The notes: generated from the sequence alone by a model not told the origin. 64,000 bases of DNA from Flaccisagitta enflata (GCA_965153355.1 OZ231128.1:12772001-12836000), one strand, 5' to 3'; shown: positions 25,302 to 36,423, counted from the first letter of the stretch. Numbers and translations are program-made.

Positions 25302-26858
25302 TTTTTAGTCGCGTGCACGCGACTCTTTAACCCGCTCTGTCGGTCCGTCGGTCGGTCAGTCCGTCCGTAACACTTAGCTTTCTTTCATCGTTTTACGTCA
25401 TTTTAGAGTATTTTACGTCATTTTACGTCATTTTAAGTCATTTTATGTCATTTTAAGTCATTTTCAGTTAATTTTAGTCACTTAAGTCATTTTGTCATCT
25501 TTTGTCATTTTTGTCATTTTATGTTATGAGTCAATTTTAGTCATTCTTAGTCATTCTAAGTTATTTTAAGTCATTCTAAGTCATTATAAGTCATTACAAG
25601 TCATTCCAAGTCATTCTCAGTCACTCTAAGTTATTTTTGGCTTTTGTAGTTTTTAGTAACACTTTGCTTTTTTGCGTTGTTTTTGATCAATTTGGGTCAT
25701 CTGAAGTTATTTTGAGTCATTATTTTGTTGTTTTTGGTCATTTTTGGTTGCTTTTGGTCATTTCTGGTTGCTTTTCGTCATTTTTGGTCATTTTTGATCA
25801 TTTACGTCACTTTGTTAATTTAAGTCATTTGTGTGTTTTTTGGGCATTTTAAGTCATTTTGGTTTTTTTGGTTTTTTAGTTTTTTGGTTTTTTGGTTTTG
25901 GGTTTTTGGGTTTTTTGTTTTTTTGTTTTTTTGTTTTTTTGTTTTGTTTTTTTTATTTTTTGGTCATCTAGGTTTTTTGGTATGTTTTGGTCATTTTTGT
26001 TTTTTGGTATGTCTTGGTCATATGTGGCATTTCAAGTCTGCTGGTTTAAGTCTGCTGGTTTAAGTCTGCTGGTTTAGGTCTGCTGGTTTAGGTCTGCTGG
26101 TTTAAGTCTGCTGGTTTAAGTCTGCTGGTTTAAGTCCACTGGTTCAAGTCTGCTGGTTTAAGTCGGCTGGTTTAGGTCGGCTGGTTTAGGTTGGCTGGTT
26201 TGAGATGGCTGATTTAGGTCTGTTGGTTTAGGTCTGCAGGTTAAGTCTGCTGGTTTAAGTCTGCTGGTTTAAATCTGCTGATTTAAGTCTGCTGGTTTAA
26301 TTCTGCTGGTTTAAGTCTGCTGGTTTAAGTCTGCTGGTTTAAGTCTGCTGGTTTAGGTCAGCTGGTTTAAGTCTGCTGGTTTAAGTCTGGTTTAGGTCTG
26401 GTTTAAATCTGGTTTAATTCTGGTTTAAGTCTGGTTTAAGTCTGGTTTAAGTCTGGTTTAAGTCTGGTTTATGTATGGTTTAGTCTGGTTTAAGTATGGT
26501 TTGAGTCTGGTTTGAGTCTGGTTTGAGTCTGGCTTGAGTCTGGTTTAAGTCTGGTTTAAGTCTGGTTTAAGTCTGGTTTAAGTCTGGTTTAAGTATGGTT
26601 TAAGTCTGGTTCATGTCTGGTTTAGGTCTGGGTTAGGTCTGGTTTATGTCTGGTTTAGGTCTGGTTTAGGTCTGGTTTAGGTCTGGTTTTGGTCTGGTTT
26701 CGGTCTGGTTTAATTCTGGTTTGAGTCTAGTTTGAGTCTGGTTTGGGTCTGGTTTGGGTCTGGTTTAAGTCTGATTTTCGATAAAAAGATACAAGAAGGA
26801 GTCAGGTCAGCTCAATTATTTTTGTCCTGCACGCGACTTATAGGTGTTGGCCTTGTTT
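25302..26858 (+). mobile_element. Family A element expanded to 1.56 kb by internal arrays
   Basis: The 5' hairpin AGTCGCGTGCACGCGACT (25307-25324), CTTTAACCCGCTCTGTC and a CGGTCCGT tract are typical. The 3' box GCACGCGACT and end TTATAGGTGTTGGCCTTGTTT match the short copy at 17293. Between them is about 1.4 kb of tandem DNA: TTTTAAGTCA-like 10-mers (25390-25625), TTTTTGGTCA types (to 25860), a GGTTTTTT run (to 26030), a 14-bp unit TGCTGGTTTAAGTC (26036-26390) and an 11-bp unit TGGTTTAAGTC (26390-26770). Confidence 0.85.
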
Positions 26859-27441
26859 CTTTCGTATTCTGTAATTCTGTTTCTGCTTTGTTTGAAATTA
26901 TTCCATCCTTTGGATTACTTTCGCGTGAATGAATTTCATTAGTTTCTGATAGATTTCGTTGTTTTAAAAATGTATACGTATGGATAGTATAAAGCCATCT
27001 ACGAAACATAGTTGCTACTTAGGAAGTCAGGTAGCAAAATATTCATTGAATGACATGTAAACAAAGACATACTAAACTAAACCAGCGGGTTCGAACGCCA
27101 TTCAGTGAGAACCTTCGAAAGAGGTCATCAATTCATTTCAAGACCCCAAAGCTAAGATGAGTTTATGAGAGATATGTACTTAAACCAATTCCAAGAGTGT
27201 TTTTTTTTTCAGCGGCATCTACGAACTTTTTTCTCTCTCAAATTTCCCAGCAAAAACTCGTTTCTTCCATGCTATCGCTCAAGCGGCAAAAATAAGTGCG
27301 TACATTAGAAGCGAGCCACTAGTAACCAACCAACCGCCATTTTAGTCACTCCATTACTTCCAATCTCGCCTCCAGTGGTAGCTTAATGTGATGGTTCTTG
27401 GTCGCTCTCTTTTTCAAGCTTCCACTCTCTCTTGCTCTTTG
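26859..27441. other. Unique stretch, no gene seen
   Basis: No tandem repeat or TIR recognised, and no exon supported. Confidence 0.4.
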
Positions 27442-27750
27442 TTTTTAGTCGCGGACACGCGACTCTATAAGCCACTTTTCGGTCTGGCGGTCCGTCGGTT
27501 CGTCCGTCACAAATTTGTTTTTAGTTGCGGATACACAACTCTATAAGTGGCTTTGTCCGTCCGTCCGTCCGTCCGTCCGTCCGTAAACAGCGTTTTAGAT
27601 CTTTTTTCTTGGGTGTGTGTGTTGGTGGGGCGGCATGGGGTGTGGATGGGGGTTGGATGCCCCTGCCCACCCGTAAGCAACGATATTGTGACCCCGCATC
27701 ACTCCTGCCCACCCGTCTGCGACTAATGCTGTCGCGTATACGGCCTTGTT
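27442..27750 (+). mobile_element. Two nested/tandem family A elements
   Basis: A first 5' end has hairpin AGTCGCGGACACGCGACT (27447-27464) and a CCGTCGGT tract. A second 5' end starts at 27518 with AGTTGCGGATACACAACT. Two 3' regions follow: one with GTAAGCAACGATATTGTGACC, the other with GTCTGCGACT and ending GTATACGGCCTTGTT. The order fits an AGTTGCG-type copy lying inside an AGTCGCG-type copy. Confidence 0.75.
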
Positions 27751-27867
27751 CCCTTTTTTGTTTGCGTGTATGTGTGCGTCTGTGCTTGTGAGTATCTGTG
27801 TGCCCGTCTATAGGTCTGACTGTTCTTCTGTTTTCGTTAAGTATGTCTGCCTCTGCTTGCGAGTCAG

Positions 27868-28283
<416 letters not shown>

Positions 28284-28436
28284 CTATTCTCCATTATCTT
28301 CTCGTTTTCTTCTCCTTTCTCCATTTTCAGTGCGAATCCGATCGCAATGAAATCGGAAAATATTCAACAAAAGAATTTCTCGGGAAAAAAGACGCGTCTT
28401 CAATTTTCCTTCATCATTCAAGGATATCTGGGACTT

Positions 28437-28439
<3 letters not shown>

Positions 28440-28507
<68 letters not shown>
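28440..28507 (+). repeat. (CT)n microsatellite
   Basis: 68 bp of pure CT. Confidence 0.95.
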
Positions 28508-28510
<3 letters not shown>

Positions 28511-29423
28511 CGCGCGCAAGTTACGATATTTATTCTTCTTTATTCTTCATAACGATACATGATTTGTATGGGGGCGTCATTGTCGAGATAAATAATGACG
28601 AGCTCGTCAGGGAAGTTCAATTCATTTGTAAGGACGGAAACGAAAACGGGGAGGAGGTTGAAAAGAAGGAAAAGGAGAAGGGGGAAAGTTTTTTTTACGA
28701 TGGGAGTGCAGAGTATATCATAGGTTGAGGAATTTTCTAGAGTGATGGTTGCGATTATTGTATATCCAAAATGAGATTTCGCCTGAGTGATGTGCCTCAT
28801 GGCCATCTCCAGAAGAGAATTTCGATACTATCAGTATAAAATCCGTTTCGACTTTCAAAATCCTACTCAAATCGAACTGATTTTTTCCCAGTATCACGGT
28901 ACGTACATCAAAAGTTGTGCCTTCATGCTCAAAGAGACAATTTCGTAATTGTCCTAATCTGTATCGACCAAAAATCACATTATATCCCGACATAGGCTTC
29001 AGCGCCAGGGCAAACGGGGGAAAAAAAGAACGAAAAATAAAAGAACAAAAACTTGCAAACGTTCGCCAACAAAGTTTGACAGTGAATGAGTCGGAATGGA
29101 GAGGCAAATGATCACCAGCTTGGAAAGAACGAGCCTCGCGTCTTTGTGCTCGGTAATCTTTACCGCTGACAAGAGAGGCAGGACAGAAATTGCTAGACAC
29201 AATTCACAAATAGCTTTGGGCCTTTGGCGAAGGAAAATGGCTATGGCACAAATTTCTGCGAAGAAAATGGCACATTCACTTTCAGTTACGACGAATGCTT
29301 GTCATTACATTGCCATTGCCATTGTCATTGGTAGTTCATTTAGATGATTTTCGATGATGAAAGTGCTAAAATAACCAGTATCCTCCTGCTTCACTCAATG
29401 ATATCGATGTATTCAAATATTTG
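28508..29423. other. Unique stretch with non-repetitive open frames, no gene assigned
   Basis: A 160-codon minus-strand frame at 28718-29200 is not low complexity, but it has no motif I recognise and no splice context that I could confirm. The opposite strand also has open frames. I leave it unassigned. Confidence 0.3.
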
Positions 29424-29482
29424 GATTGCCATTGAAAAGGGAACAAAGAAACAAAGTTAGATCTATAGATAGATAGATTAAG

Positions 29483-29534
<52 letters not shown>

Positions 29535-29611
29535 TGCCATTGAAAAGGGAACAAAGAAAGAAAGTTAGATTGATAGATAGATATATATTAAGAGATAGTT
29601 AGATAGATAGT

Positions 29612-29684
<73 letters not shown>

Positions 29685-29702
29685 GGATAGATAGATAGAT
29701 AA
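29424..29702 (+). repeat. (GATA)n with about 108-bp tandem duplication
   Basis: The leader GATTGCCATTGAAAAGGGAA occurs at 29424 and again at 29532, each followed by AAGTTAGAT and a GATA array. The second array runs to 29702 with GTTA interruptions. Confidence 0.9.
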
Positions 29703-29705
29703 ACA

Positions 29706-31016
29706 GGTCGCCCAAGGGCAATATGTGGTCAGCGATACCCGTTGCCCTGCTTTGCATGGTTGTAAATTAGAATGAGAGGCAGGGCAGCGGCCCCAAAGGG
29801 GATGAAGTCCTGTAGAATACAGGGGACTTTCGTTCGTTTGTCCGTCCTTTTGTTTGTCCGTCCATCCGCCTCTCCAGGCCCTCTCAGGCCTGAAATCTGC
29901 CATCTCAGGCCTAAAATCTGTCCTCTCAGGCCTGAAATCTGCCCTCTCAGGCCTTGAATCTGAGAGGGCAGATTTCAGGCCTGAGCAGGACCTGGCAGGT
30001 TTCAGGCCAGAAAGCAAATTTCAGCCTGAGGGCAGATTCAGGCCTGAGGGCAGTTTTAGGCAGCGGCGAAGGTCAATGACCTGCTTTCACACATATGGGG
30101 ATTTTCTCCTCCTCCTTCTTCTTCTCCTTCTCCGTCCACCCCCCTCAAATCCCAGTCACAAGGCCCAAATTCCAGTCTCGAGGCCCAAATCCCGGTTTTG
30201 AGGCCCAAATCCCAACCTCAAGGCCCAAATCCTAGCCTCAAGGCCTAAATCCTAGCCTGGAGGCCCAGATTTCAGCCGTGAAGCCCAAATCTCAGCCTCA
30301 AGGTCAAAATCTCAGCCAGGAGGCCTAGATCCCACATATGGGGGATTTTCTCCTCCTCCTCCTTCTTCTCCTTCTCCGTCCACCCCCCTCAAATCCCAGT
30401 CCCGAGGCTCAAATTCCAGTCTCGTAGCCCAAATCCCGGTCTTGAGGCCCAAATCCCAGCCTCAAGGCCCAAATCCTAGCCTCAGGCTAATCCTAGCCTG
30501 GGCCAGTTTCAGCCGTAAGCCCAAATCTCAACCTCAAGGTCAAAATCTCAGCCAGGAGGCCTAGATCCCAACCTTTAGGCCCAAATCTCAGCCTCCAGGC
30601 TGTGATTTAGGCCTTGAGGCTAGGATTTGGGCCTTGAGGCTGGGATTTGGGCCTCAAGACTGGGATTTGGGCCTCGAGACTGGGATTTGAGGGGGAGGGA
30701 CGGAGGAGGAGGAGAAGGAGGAGGAGGAGAAAATCCCCAGTATGTGTAAGCATAGGTCATCGACCCTTTCGGGGCCGCTGCCCTGCTCCCCCTCAACTTA
30801 AACCACAACCAACTTAGGCAGGGCACGGGTACCGCTGACCATCTAACGCTTTTGCGACTATTAGGCTTAAGAGGGCAGATATTGACCTGAGAGGACAGAT
30901 TTCAAGCCTGAGAGGGCCTGGGGGGACGCACAAACGAACAGACAAACAGACAAACGAACAAAAGTCCCTTGTGTTGTACAGGACTTCGTCCCTTTTGGGA
31001 CCGCTGCCCAAAAGGT
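29706..31016 (-). mobile_element. Family B element carrying a second family B element
   Basis: The tail end ACAGGTCGCCCAAGGGC is at 29704-29720 and the inner motif GCAGCGGCCCCAAAGGGG at 29785. The 20-bp array follows, and the distal end GGGACCGCTGCCCAAAAGG is at about 30998-31016. A prime-subtype copy (30058-30861) sits in the array. Within it GAGAGGGCAGATTTCAGGC is read in both directions, giving a potential hairpin. Confidence 0.8.
30058..30861 (+). mobile_element. Family B prime-subtype element, nested
   Basis: The left end GGCAGCGGCGAAGGTCAATG is degraded. Two successive blocks (about 30093 and 30334, offset about 240 bp) each start ACACATATGGGG + ATTTTCTCC and carry the AGGCCCAAATCC array. 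An inverted array closes with GACCCTTTCGGGGCCGCTGCC and the tail ACCATCTAACGCTTTTGCGAC. Confidence 0.78.
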
Positions 31017-31019
31017 AGA

Positions 31020-31055
31020 TAGATAGAAAGAAAGATAGATAGATAAGAGGGTGAA

Positions 31056-31095
<40 letters not shown>

Positions 31096-31096
31096 A
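31020..31096 (+). repeat. (GATA)n/(GAAA)n microsatellite
   Basis: Short AGAT and AAAG tracts directly following the family B end. Confidence 0.85.
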
Positions 31097-31254
31097 ATAG
31101 AGATAAAAAAGAAAGGAGAAAATGCAGACAAAAGCAAAGAATCTTGATGATTTTCGCCTCATTGACCACCAGGAGATCCTGAGAAGCTCATGCGGCAAAT
31201 CTTTCTTCCTTTCTTTTTCCTTCTTTTTTTCTCTCCCATTCATTTACTTTGTGT

Positions 31255-31255
<1 letters not shown>

Positions 31256-31333
<78 letters not shown>

Positions 31334-31345
31334 CTCTTTCTTTCT
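31256..31345 (+). repeat. (TTTC)n microsatellite
   Basis: About 80 bp of pure TTTC with a CTCT interruption at the right edge. It is complementary to the GAAA tract at 31050-31096. Confidence 0.93.
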
Positions 31346-31655
31346 CTATCCCTTCCATTTTTTTCAGCCAACAACCTCATTTCACTTTGGATAACGCCCT
31401 TTCTTCCCGCCATTTCCTTGCCTCATCATGCAAGCAATGCAATCATGTCTTAAATTTTTTGGGCAACGAACGCAAAGAGAAAGAAGTCGTCTGAGATACC
31501 AATAATTATCATTCATCCTCAAAATGCAATGGTCATTCTATCAAGATAAATACTAATTTGTCGGTCATGTTAGGTAATTCAATCCGGTGCACTTGTTTTT
31601 CCTCACAAGGTCAAATCTATAATTTAAGCTTACTCGAGCTAAAACATATAAAACC

Positions 31656-31765
31656 AAACCCACACCTAACCCTCACCCTATCCCTAATCCCTACTCTATC
31701 CCTAACCCTAAAACCCACCCCATCCCTAACCCTAACCCCACCCCTAACCCTAAAACATTACCCGC
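31656..31765 (+). repeat. Degenerate interstitial CCCTAA-like array
   Basis: About fifteen CCCTAA/CCCTAT/CCCCAC/CCCTCA variants of the telomere hexamer (complement TTAGGG) are mixed within 110 bp. It is too degenerate to be an active telomere and is probably an old interstitial copy or fill-in. Confidence 0.7.
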
Positions 31766-32199
<434 letters not shown>

Positions 32200-32393
32200 T
32201 CTCACTTAACACTTTTGATCTTCCTACCGTTTTCAACCACATTATGACTTTTTCTTTCTTTCTCCTTCTTCAACTCTTAGTTCTAATTAAATCACGCCGC
32301 CTCATTTTCTTCGACTGCCTTGGAGTGCGTCTTTTGTTTTTGTTTAGTCTATCAGAAGCTCGTTAGAGCGCGCTCCGTCGGCCTTCCGCTCTC

Positions 32394-32586
32394 TTTTTAG
32401 TTGCGGACACGCAACTCTATAAGAGGCTTTGTCCGTCCGTCCGTCGGTCGGTCCGGTCGGTCCGTCCGTGACCACGAGTCGAAAAGTGTCTGTCGGTCCA
32501 TAATGATCGAGTTGAAAAGTGGGAAAACACACATATCCGCCCCTGCCCACCCGTCCGCAACTGATGGCCGTGTATCCGGCCTTGTT
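32394..32586 (+). mobile_element. Family A element, AGTTGCG subtype, intact
   Basis: The hairpin AGTTGCGGACACGCAACT (32399-32416) is followed by CTATAAGAGGCTTTGTCC and a CCGT/CGGT tract. The 3' box GTCCGCAACT is the perfect 10-bp inverted repeat of the left arm AGTTGCGGAC, then GGCCGTGTATCCGGCCTTGTT. This is the clearest complete copy. Confidence 0.88.
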
Positions 32587-32929
32587 CTAATTCTTCACGC
32601 AAAAGAGAGTTCTACCTCATGCCTCAAGACTGAAGATTAAAGATTTCTTTTATCATCCTTTTCTGTTGCGGGAAAGCGACTCAACAACCCGCCGGTCAGA
32701 CAGTCCGTCGGTCCATCAACGTATCCATAACAACTGACTATTTAGACGTTAACTGGCAGTCATCACTACCCCTTCCCATATGCTTGATTGGACTTCCGTC
32801 CCCCGTGTTCTACAGCTGAACAGCACTAGCTGCCATTCATATCAGGACAGCTGCTCTGCTTCCTCTCACTAACAACTACAATAACACAAAGCGGGGCAAC
32901 GGGTATCGATGAACACATATTGCCGTAAG

Positions 32930-34629
32930 TAGAGATGCAGAAGCGGTAGATTTTTGGACCGCTTCCGCTTCCGCTTCCAAAAGGCATATTTGATAATAGA
33001 CAGCTTCCGCTTCCGCTTCCGCTTCCACTATTTGAAAAAGCATAGCTTCTGCTTCTGCTTCCGCTTCCGCTTCAACCCTTTTAGAAGGCATAGCTTCCGC
33101 TTCTGCTTCCGCTTCCGCTTCCGCTTCCGCTTCCGCTTCCACATTGTTGAGTATTTCACTATATCACTGTTAAATATTTTTTATGTAAAAAAAGAGAGGG
33201 GATAAAACGAGGAAATATAAAAGATAATAGAAAATATGTCAATGACATAGATATTAATATAATTTCTTTGCTGTCATTAGTTATTGCAATGAGTTTAAAC
33301 AATCATTTTGTTTTTATTAATCTATTTATTTATTTATTTGTTTATTCATTTATCTATTTATTCTATACCTTTCAACTAATCTTTGAAATCATTTTTTTCT
33401 TAAATTTGAGGTAGAGTGAGCAAAAGACAGACAAACAGACAAAGATATATACAGACAGACAGAAAAAAGTCAGATAAAGCAAAAGAAGAATAAAAGGATA
33501 GACCAACAGAGACAAACAGATGAAGAAAAAATATACAAAAGCAATTTAAAACAAAGCCGGATACACGGCTACCAAAGTCGCGTGCGGGTGAGCAGGGGCC
33601 ATATTCAAGGTCACCAAATCATTTGGGCAGGAGCATTGAGGTCAAAGAAATAAAATCACAAAAAAAAGTAAAGTGTGATAGACCAACCGACCGACCGACC
33701 GACCGACAGACAAAGCGGGTTGTAGACTAAAAAAAATAACACCAAAAGAAGAAAAAAAACTAAAAGATGAATAAATTATACTAAGATAAGTATCATTAAA
33801 ACTGACATGATTACTATCTAGGAAATAAGTTTGGAAACACCTTCAAAGAGACATAACTTGACTTCCTGTTGAGATAACTAAACAAAATTCATAAGCATTT
33901 TAAACTAGGTCAAATAATCTACTATCTGAGCCCAATCTCGTTTCTGTGCATCAAACCGTTTAGAAATGCCATAAGTTTGAAGTTGATCACATACTTTCAA
34001 AAATGGCAAAAATAGTAAGAATACTTTTTCTTCTTCCCTTCTATCTTTGAAATGCTCTCAAATCTATTAAAAATGAGATATAAACATGCGGATTGCACCA
34101 CTGGTTAGCTCTTGAGCCCTAGTTTTATAATTTCATGGATTTTTAATCAGATTTCAAGAGGGAAGTAGCCCAATTTTACTGCCAAAATAACCAAAATCCA
34201 CTATATTTGCCACAATAATTTCTGAGTTGTGATATACAAAATAAACTTGCAGTCCCTAAGCTGGATTGATGATTGTTTTTCTCATTTGTTCCAGTTAATA
34301 TAAATATAAGAATAATCAAAAATGATAAGGTACAAGATTTTTGAGCACATAAAGGGAGAAAAGTACCATCAACCCTAAGTGTTTCCAAACTTTTTTCCTA
34401 GATAGTATTGTCAAAATATTGTCAAGATCTGAAGTGGAAGCGGAAGCGGAAGCGGAAGCGGAAGCGCTTAATTATGTCCTTTCGCTTCCGCTTCCGCTTC
34501 CATTAGGCCTCAAAAAAAGTTTTCGCTTCTGCTTCCGCTTCCACTCGATTTCAAAATTGCGCTTCCATGCTAAAACTACCGCTTCCACCCGCTTCCGCTT
34601 CCGCTTCCGCTTCCGCTTCTGCATCTCTA
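32930..34629. mobile_element. hAT-like non-autonomous transposon, 1700 bp
   Basis: Perfect 17-bp TIRs TAGAGATGCAGAAGCGG are flanked by a perfect 8-bp TSD GCCGTAAG (32922-32929 and 34630-34637). Subterminal CTTCCG hexamer arrays of both orientations lie at 32962-33142 and 34432-34618. There is no transposase frame. It carries a family A copy at 33551-33733. An 8-bp TSD and TAG-type ends are characteristic of hAT. Confidence 0.92.
33551..33733 (-). mobile_element. Family A element inside the hAT-like element
   Basis: On the minus strand it ends in GCCGTGTATCCGGCTTTGTT with 3' box CACGCGACT, and has a (CGGT)n tract and CTACAACCCGCTTTGTC. The 5' hairpin is deleted, leaving TTTTTTTAGT. The interior (ATTTTGTGATTTTATTTC region, GGTCACCAAATC) is shared with the copy at 45351. 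Confidence 0.75.
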
Positions 34630-34704
34630 GCCGTAAGGCGACTGGTACATCACTGGCCCTGCCCAGCCGCATGCGATTGGGATAGTTGTGTATCCGACCT
34701 TGTT

Positions 34705-35149
34705 TTATTCTGAGTTGATGAGTCTGGATTGAACGAAGGAAAAGAGGAAATGAAATGGAAAAAATAAATGACTTTTAAACTAATAGATTGATGTAACTCC
34801 TCCCATTTCAATCCTTGAAACGAGTCCAGGGCCACTCGTAACCTGAACCTAAATCATCACCAGCTTTTTAGTTAAAAACAATAGGTTTCACCCCATGATA
34901 CTACTCAATCAGAACAAATATATCAGTAGTAATTTCAAAGCGTTTCCCCAGCGCCTGTGGGGATGTAAGATTATTCATTGTGGTCACCGTTTCTCACACA
35001 GGAAGGTTTACGATTCTGATTGTAAACCGTAAGTGTAAATCGGCGTCCTAGCGCGTGGATTGTTGAAATGAAAAGAGAGGAGGGACTTGGGTGTGTCCGA
35101 CTTTGACAGTTGGCTTACACTTGGCAACGCTGACACCCCCACACCTCCG
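34705..35149. other. Unique stretch, no gene seen
   Basis: No TIR or coding signal recognised. Confidence 0.4.
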
Positions 35150-35346
35150 AGGGGCCAACCGACCATCCGCGACCAAGCAAGGAGCGACCGAGCCGAGCCG
35201 AGTGATCAAGCAATAGGATACAAAGTGGTGCCAAGCGACCAAGCGAGGCGCGACCAAGCAGGGCCGTGCGGACAAGCAATAAGATACCAAGTGGTGCCAA
35301 GCGACCAAGCGAGGAGCGACCAAGTGTTGCCACGCGACCAAGCGTG
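35150..35346 (+). repeat. GCGACCAAGC-rich minisatellite, about 69-bp period
   Basis: AAGCAATAGGATACAAAGTG recurs about 69 bp later as AAGCAATAAGATACCAAGTG. Nested short units GCGACCAAGCGAG are throughout. Confidence 0.8.
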
Positions 35347-35571
35347 ACGCAAATCGGGGAGCACGGGGTCGTCTTGAGTCGCAGAATCTGACACAAACGC
35401 AAAAAGAAGAAGAAGACCCGTCATAGTTAAAGCGCGATTAAACGCCTGAACTCTCTTTTTGACACACTCGCTCGCACGCGAATAATTGCCAAGACACGAA
35501 AGAACGTACACGTGTACGCGCACGCGCGTGCACACTCTTTAAGAACGACCACGAGTACAAGCACCTGCGGC

Positions 35572-35573
<2 letters not shown>

Positions 35574-35648
<75 letters not shown>

Positions 35649-35732
35649 CTGTGTGTGCGTCTGTGTGTGCGTCTGTGTGTGCGTGTGTGTGTGTGTGCAC
35701 GCGTTTGTGTGTGTGTGTGCGCGCGTTTTTAA
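35574..35732 (+). repeat. (GT)n microsatellite with GCGTCTGTGT variants
   Basis: About 72 bp of pure GT, then four GTGTGCGTCT decamers and more GT. Confidence 0.94.
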
Positions 35733-35899
35733 GTTTGTGCGTATATGCGGTTGATGGCACCCGCATTTTGAGCCGCGATGAAAGGAAATAATGGAAAATG
35801 TATGGAGTACGAAATGGGAGGTCGAAAATTCAATGTTATATCTAAAGGATGGGCCGGCCATGCGTGCGCGTGTAGTTAATGCGCGAAGGACGAGCTGAA

Positions 35900-35986
35900 T
35901 GAGAAGAAAGAAGAAGAAGAAAGAGAGAAAGAGAAGAGAAAAGAAAAGAAAGAAAGAAAGAAAGTGAAAAAGAAAGAAAGAAAGAA

Positions 35987-36022
<36 letters not shown>

Positions 36023-36032
36023 AAAAGAGTCA
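35900..36032 (+). repeat. (GAAA)n purine tract
   Basis: GAA/GAAA variants, becoming pure AAAG from about 35990. Confidence 0.9.
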
Positions 36033-36238
36033 TAAGACTTTTGATAAAACAAGAAAAATCTCAACCCAGAGGCGAGCGCAGCGAGCAGACACAAGGGAAG
36101 AAGAGAAGACAGAAAGGGTTAGGGTTTATCAAGCCGAAATGACTTGGGACTGGTCATGCGGCAAATGGACATAAATTCTTTCGTCATTTGGGAACTAAAA
36201 AGCTCGATCTTGCAAATGAGATTTAAATCCTTGGTTTT

Positions 36239-36362
36239 TGCCGACACGCGGGTGTGGAAGTTGCCGACACGCGGGAATCATGGTTGCCGACGCGAGAGTC
36301 TTGGTTGCCGATGCGGGCGCTTGAGTCGGAGTCGGCGATTTGGTTGCCGGCACGCGGGACTG
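36239..36362 (+). repeat. Degenerate minisatellite with TTGCCGACACGCGGG units
   Basis: Five imperfect units of roughly 20-30 bp containing TTGCCGA(C/T)(A/G)CGCG(G/A). Confidence 0.65.
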
Positions 36363-36422
36363 AACCGGCGGGTCAATCGGCCGTCAATCAGTGGCAATAT
36401 ATTTCCATACCATATTGAGTTT

Positions 36423-36423
<1 letters not shown>

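Larger units (their letters stand above)
32779..34646 (+). mobile_element. Family B right part, split by a hAT-like insertion
   Basis: CCCCGTGTTCTACAG, GGACAGCTGCTCTGCTTCC and GCGGGGCAACGGGTATCG match the right end of family B. The tail hairpin GCC-GTAA-GGC is interrupted exactly at the 8-bp TSD GCCGTAAG and resumes at 34630 with GCCGTAAGGCGACTGG. Confidence 0.7.
32659..34704 (+). mobile_element. Family A element, host of a four-level nest
   Basis: The 5' part TGTTGCGGGAAAGCGACT with CAACAACCCGCCGGTC and a CAGTCCGTCGG tract is at 32664. The 3' part (CCGCATGCGATTGGGATAG, TGTATCCGACCTTGTT) is at about 34668-34704. The roughly 1.9 kb in between is a family B piece, itself split by a hAT-like element. 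This copy is old, since the 3' box no longer matches its arm. Confidence 0.65.

Noticed and set aside
25302-26858. Centromere or telomere satellite
   Set aside because: The array is bounded by intact family A ends, so it is an internal expansion.
28718-29200. A 160-codon minus-strand frame as a gene
   Set aside because: Not low complexity, but no recognisable motif, no clear exon borders and competing open frames on the other strand.
29860-30720. CRISPR-like array with roughly 20-bp repeats
   Set aside because: Units are contiguous and degenerate without unique spacers of constant length; this is the internal array of family B in a eukaryotic setting.
32954-33142. Glu-Ala repeat protein in the hAT-like element
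   Set aside because: Translation of the subterminal CTTCCG hexamer array, present inverted at the other end.
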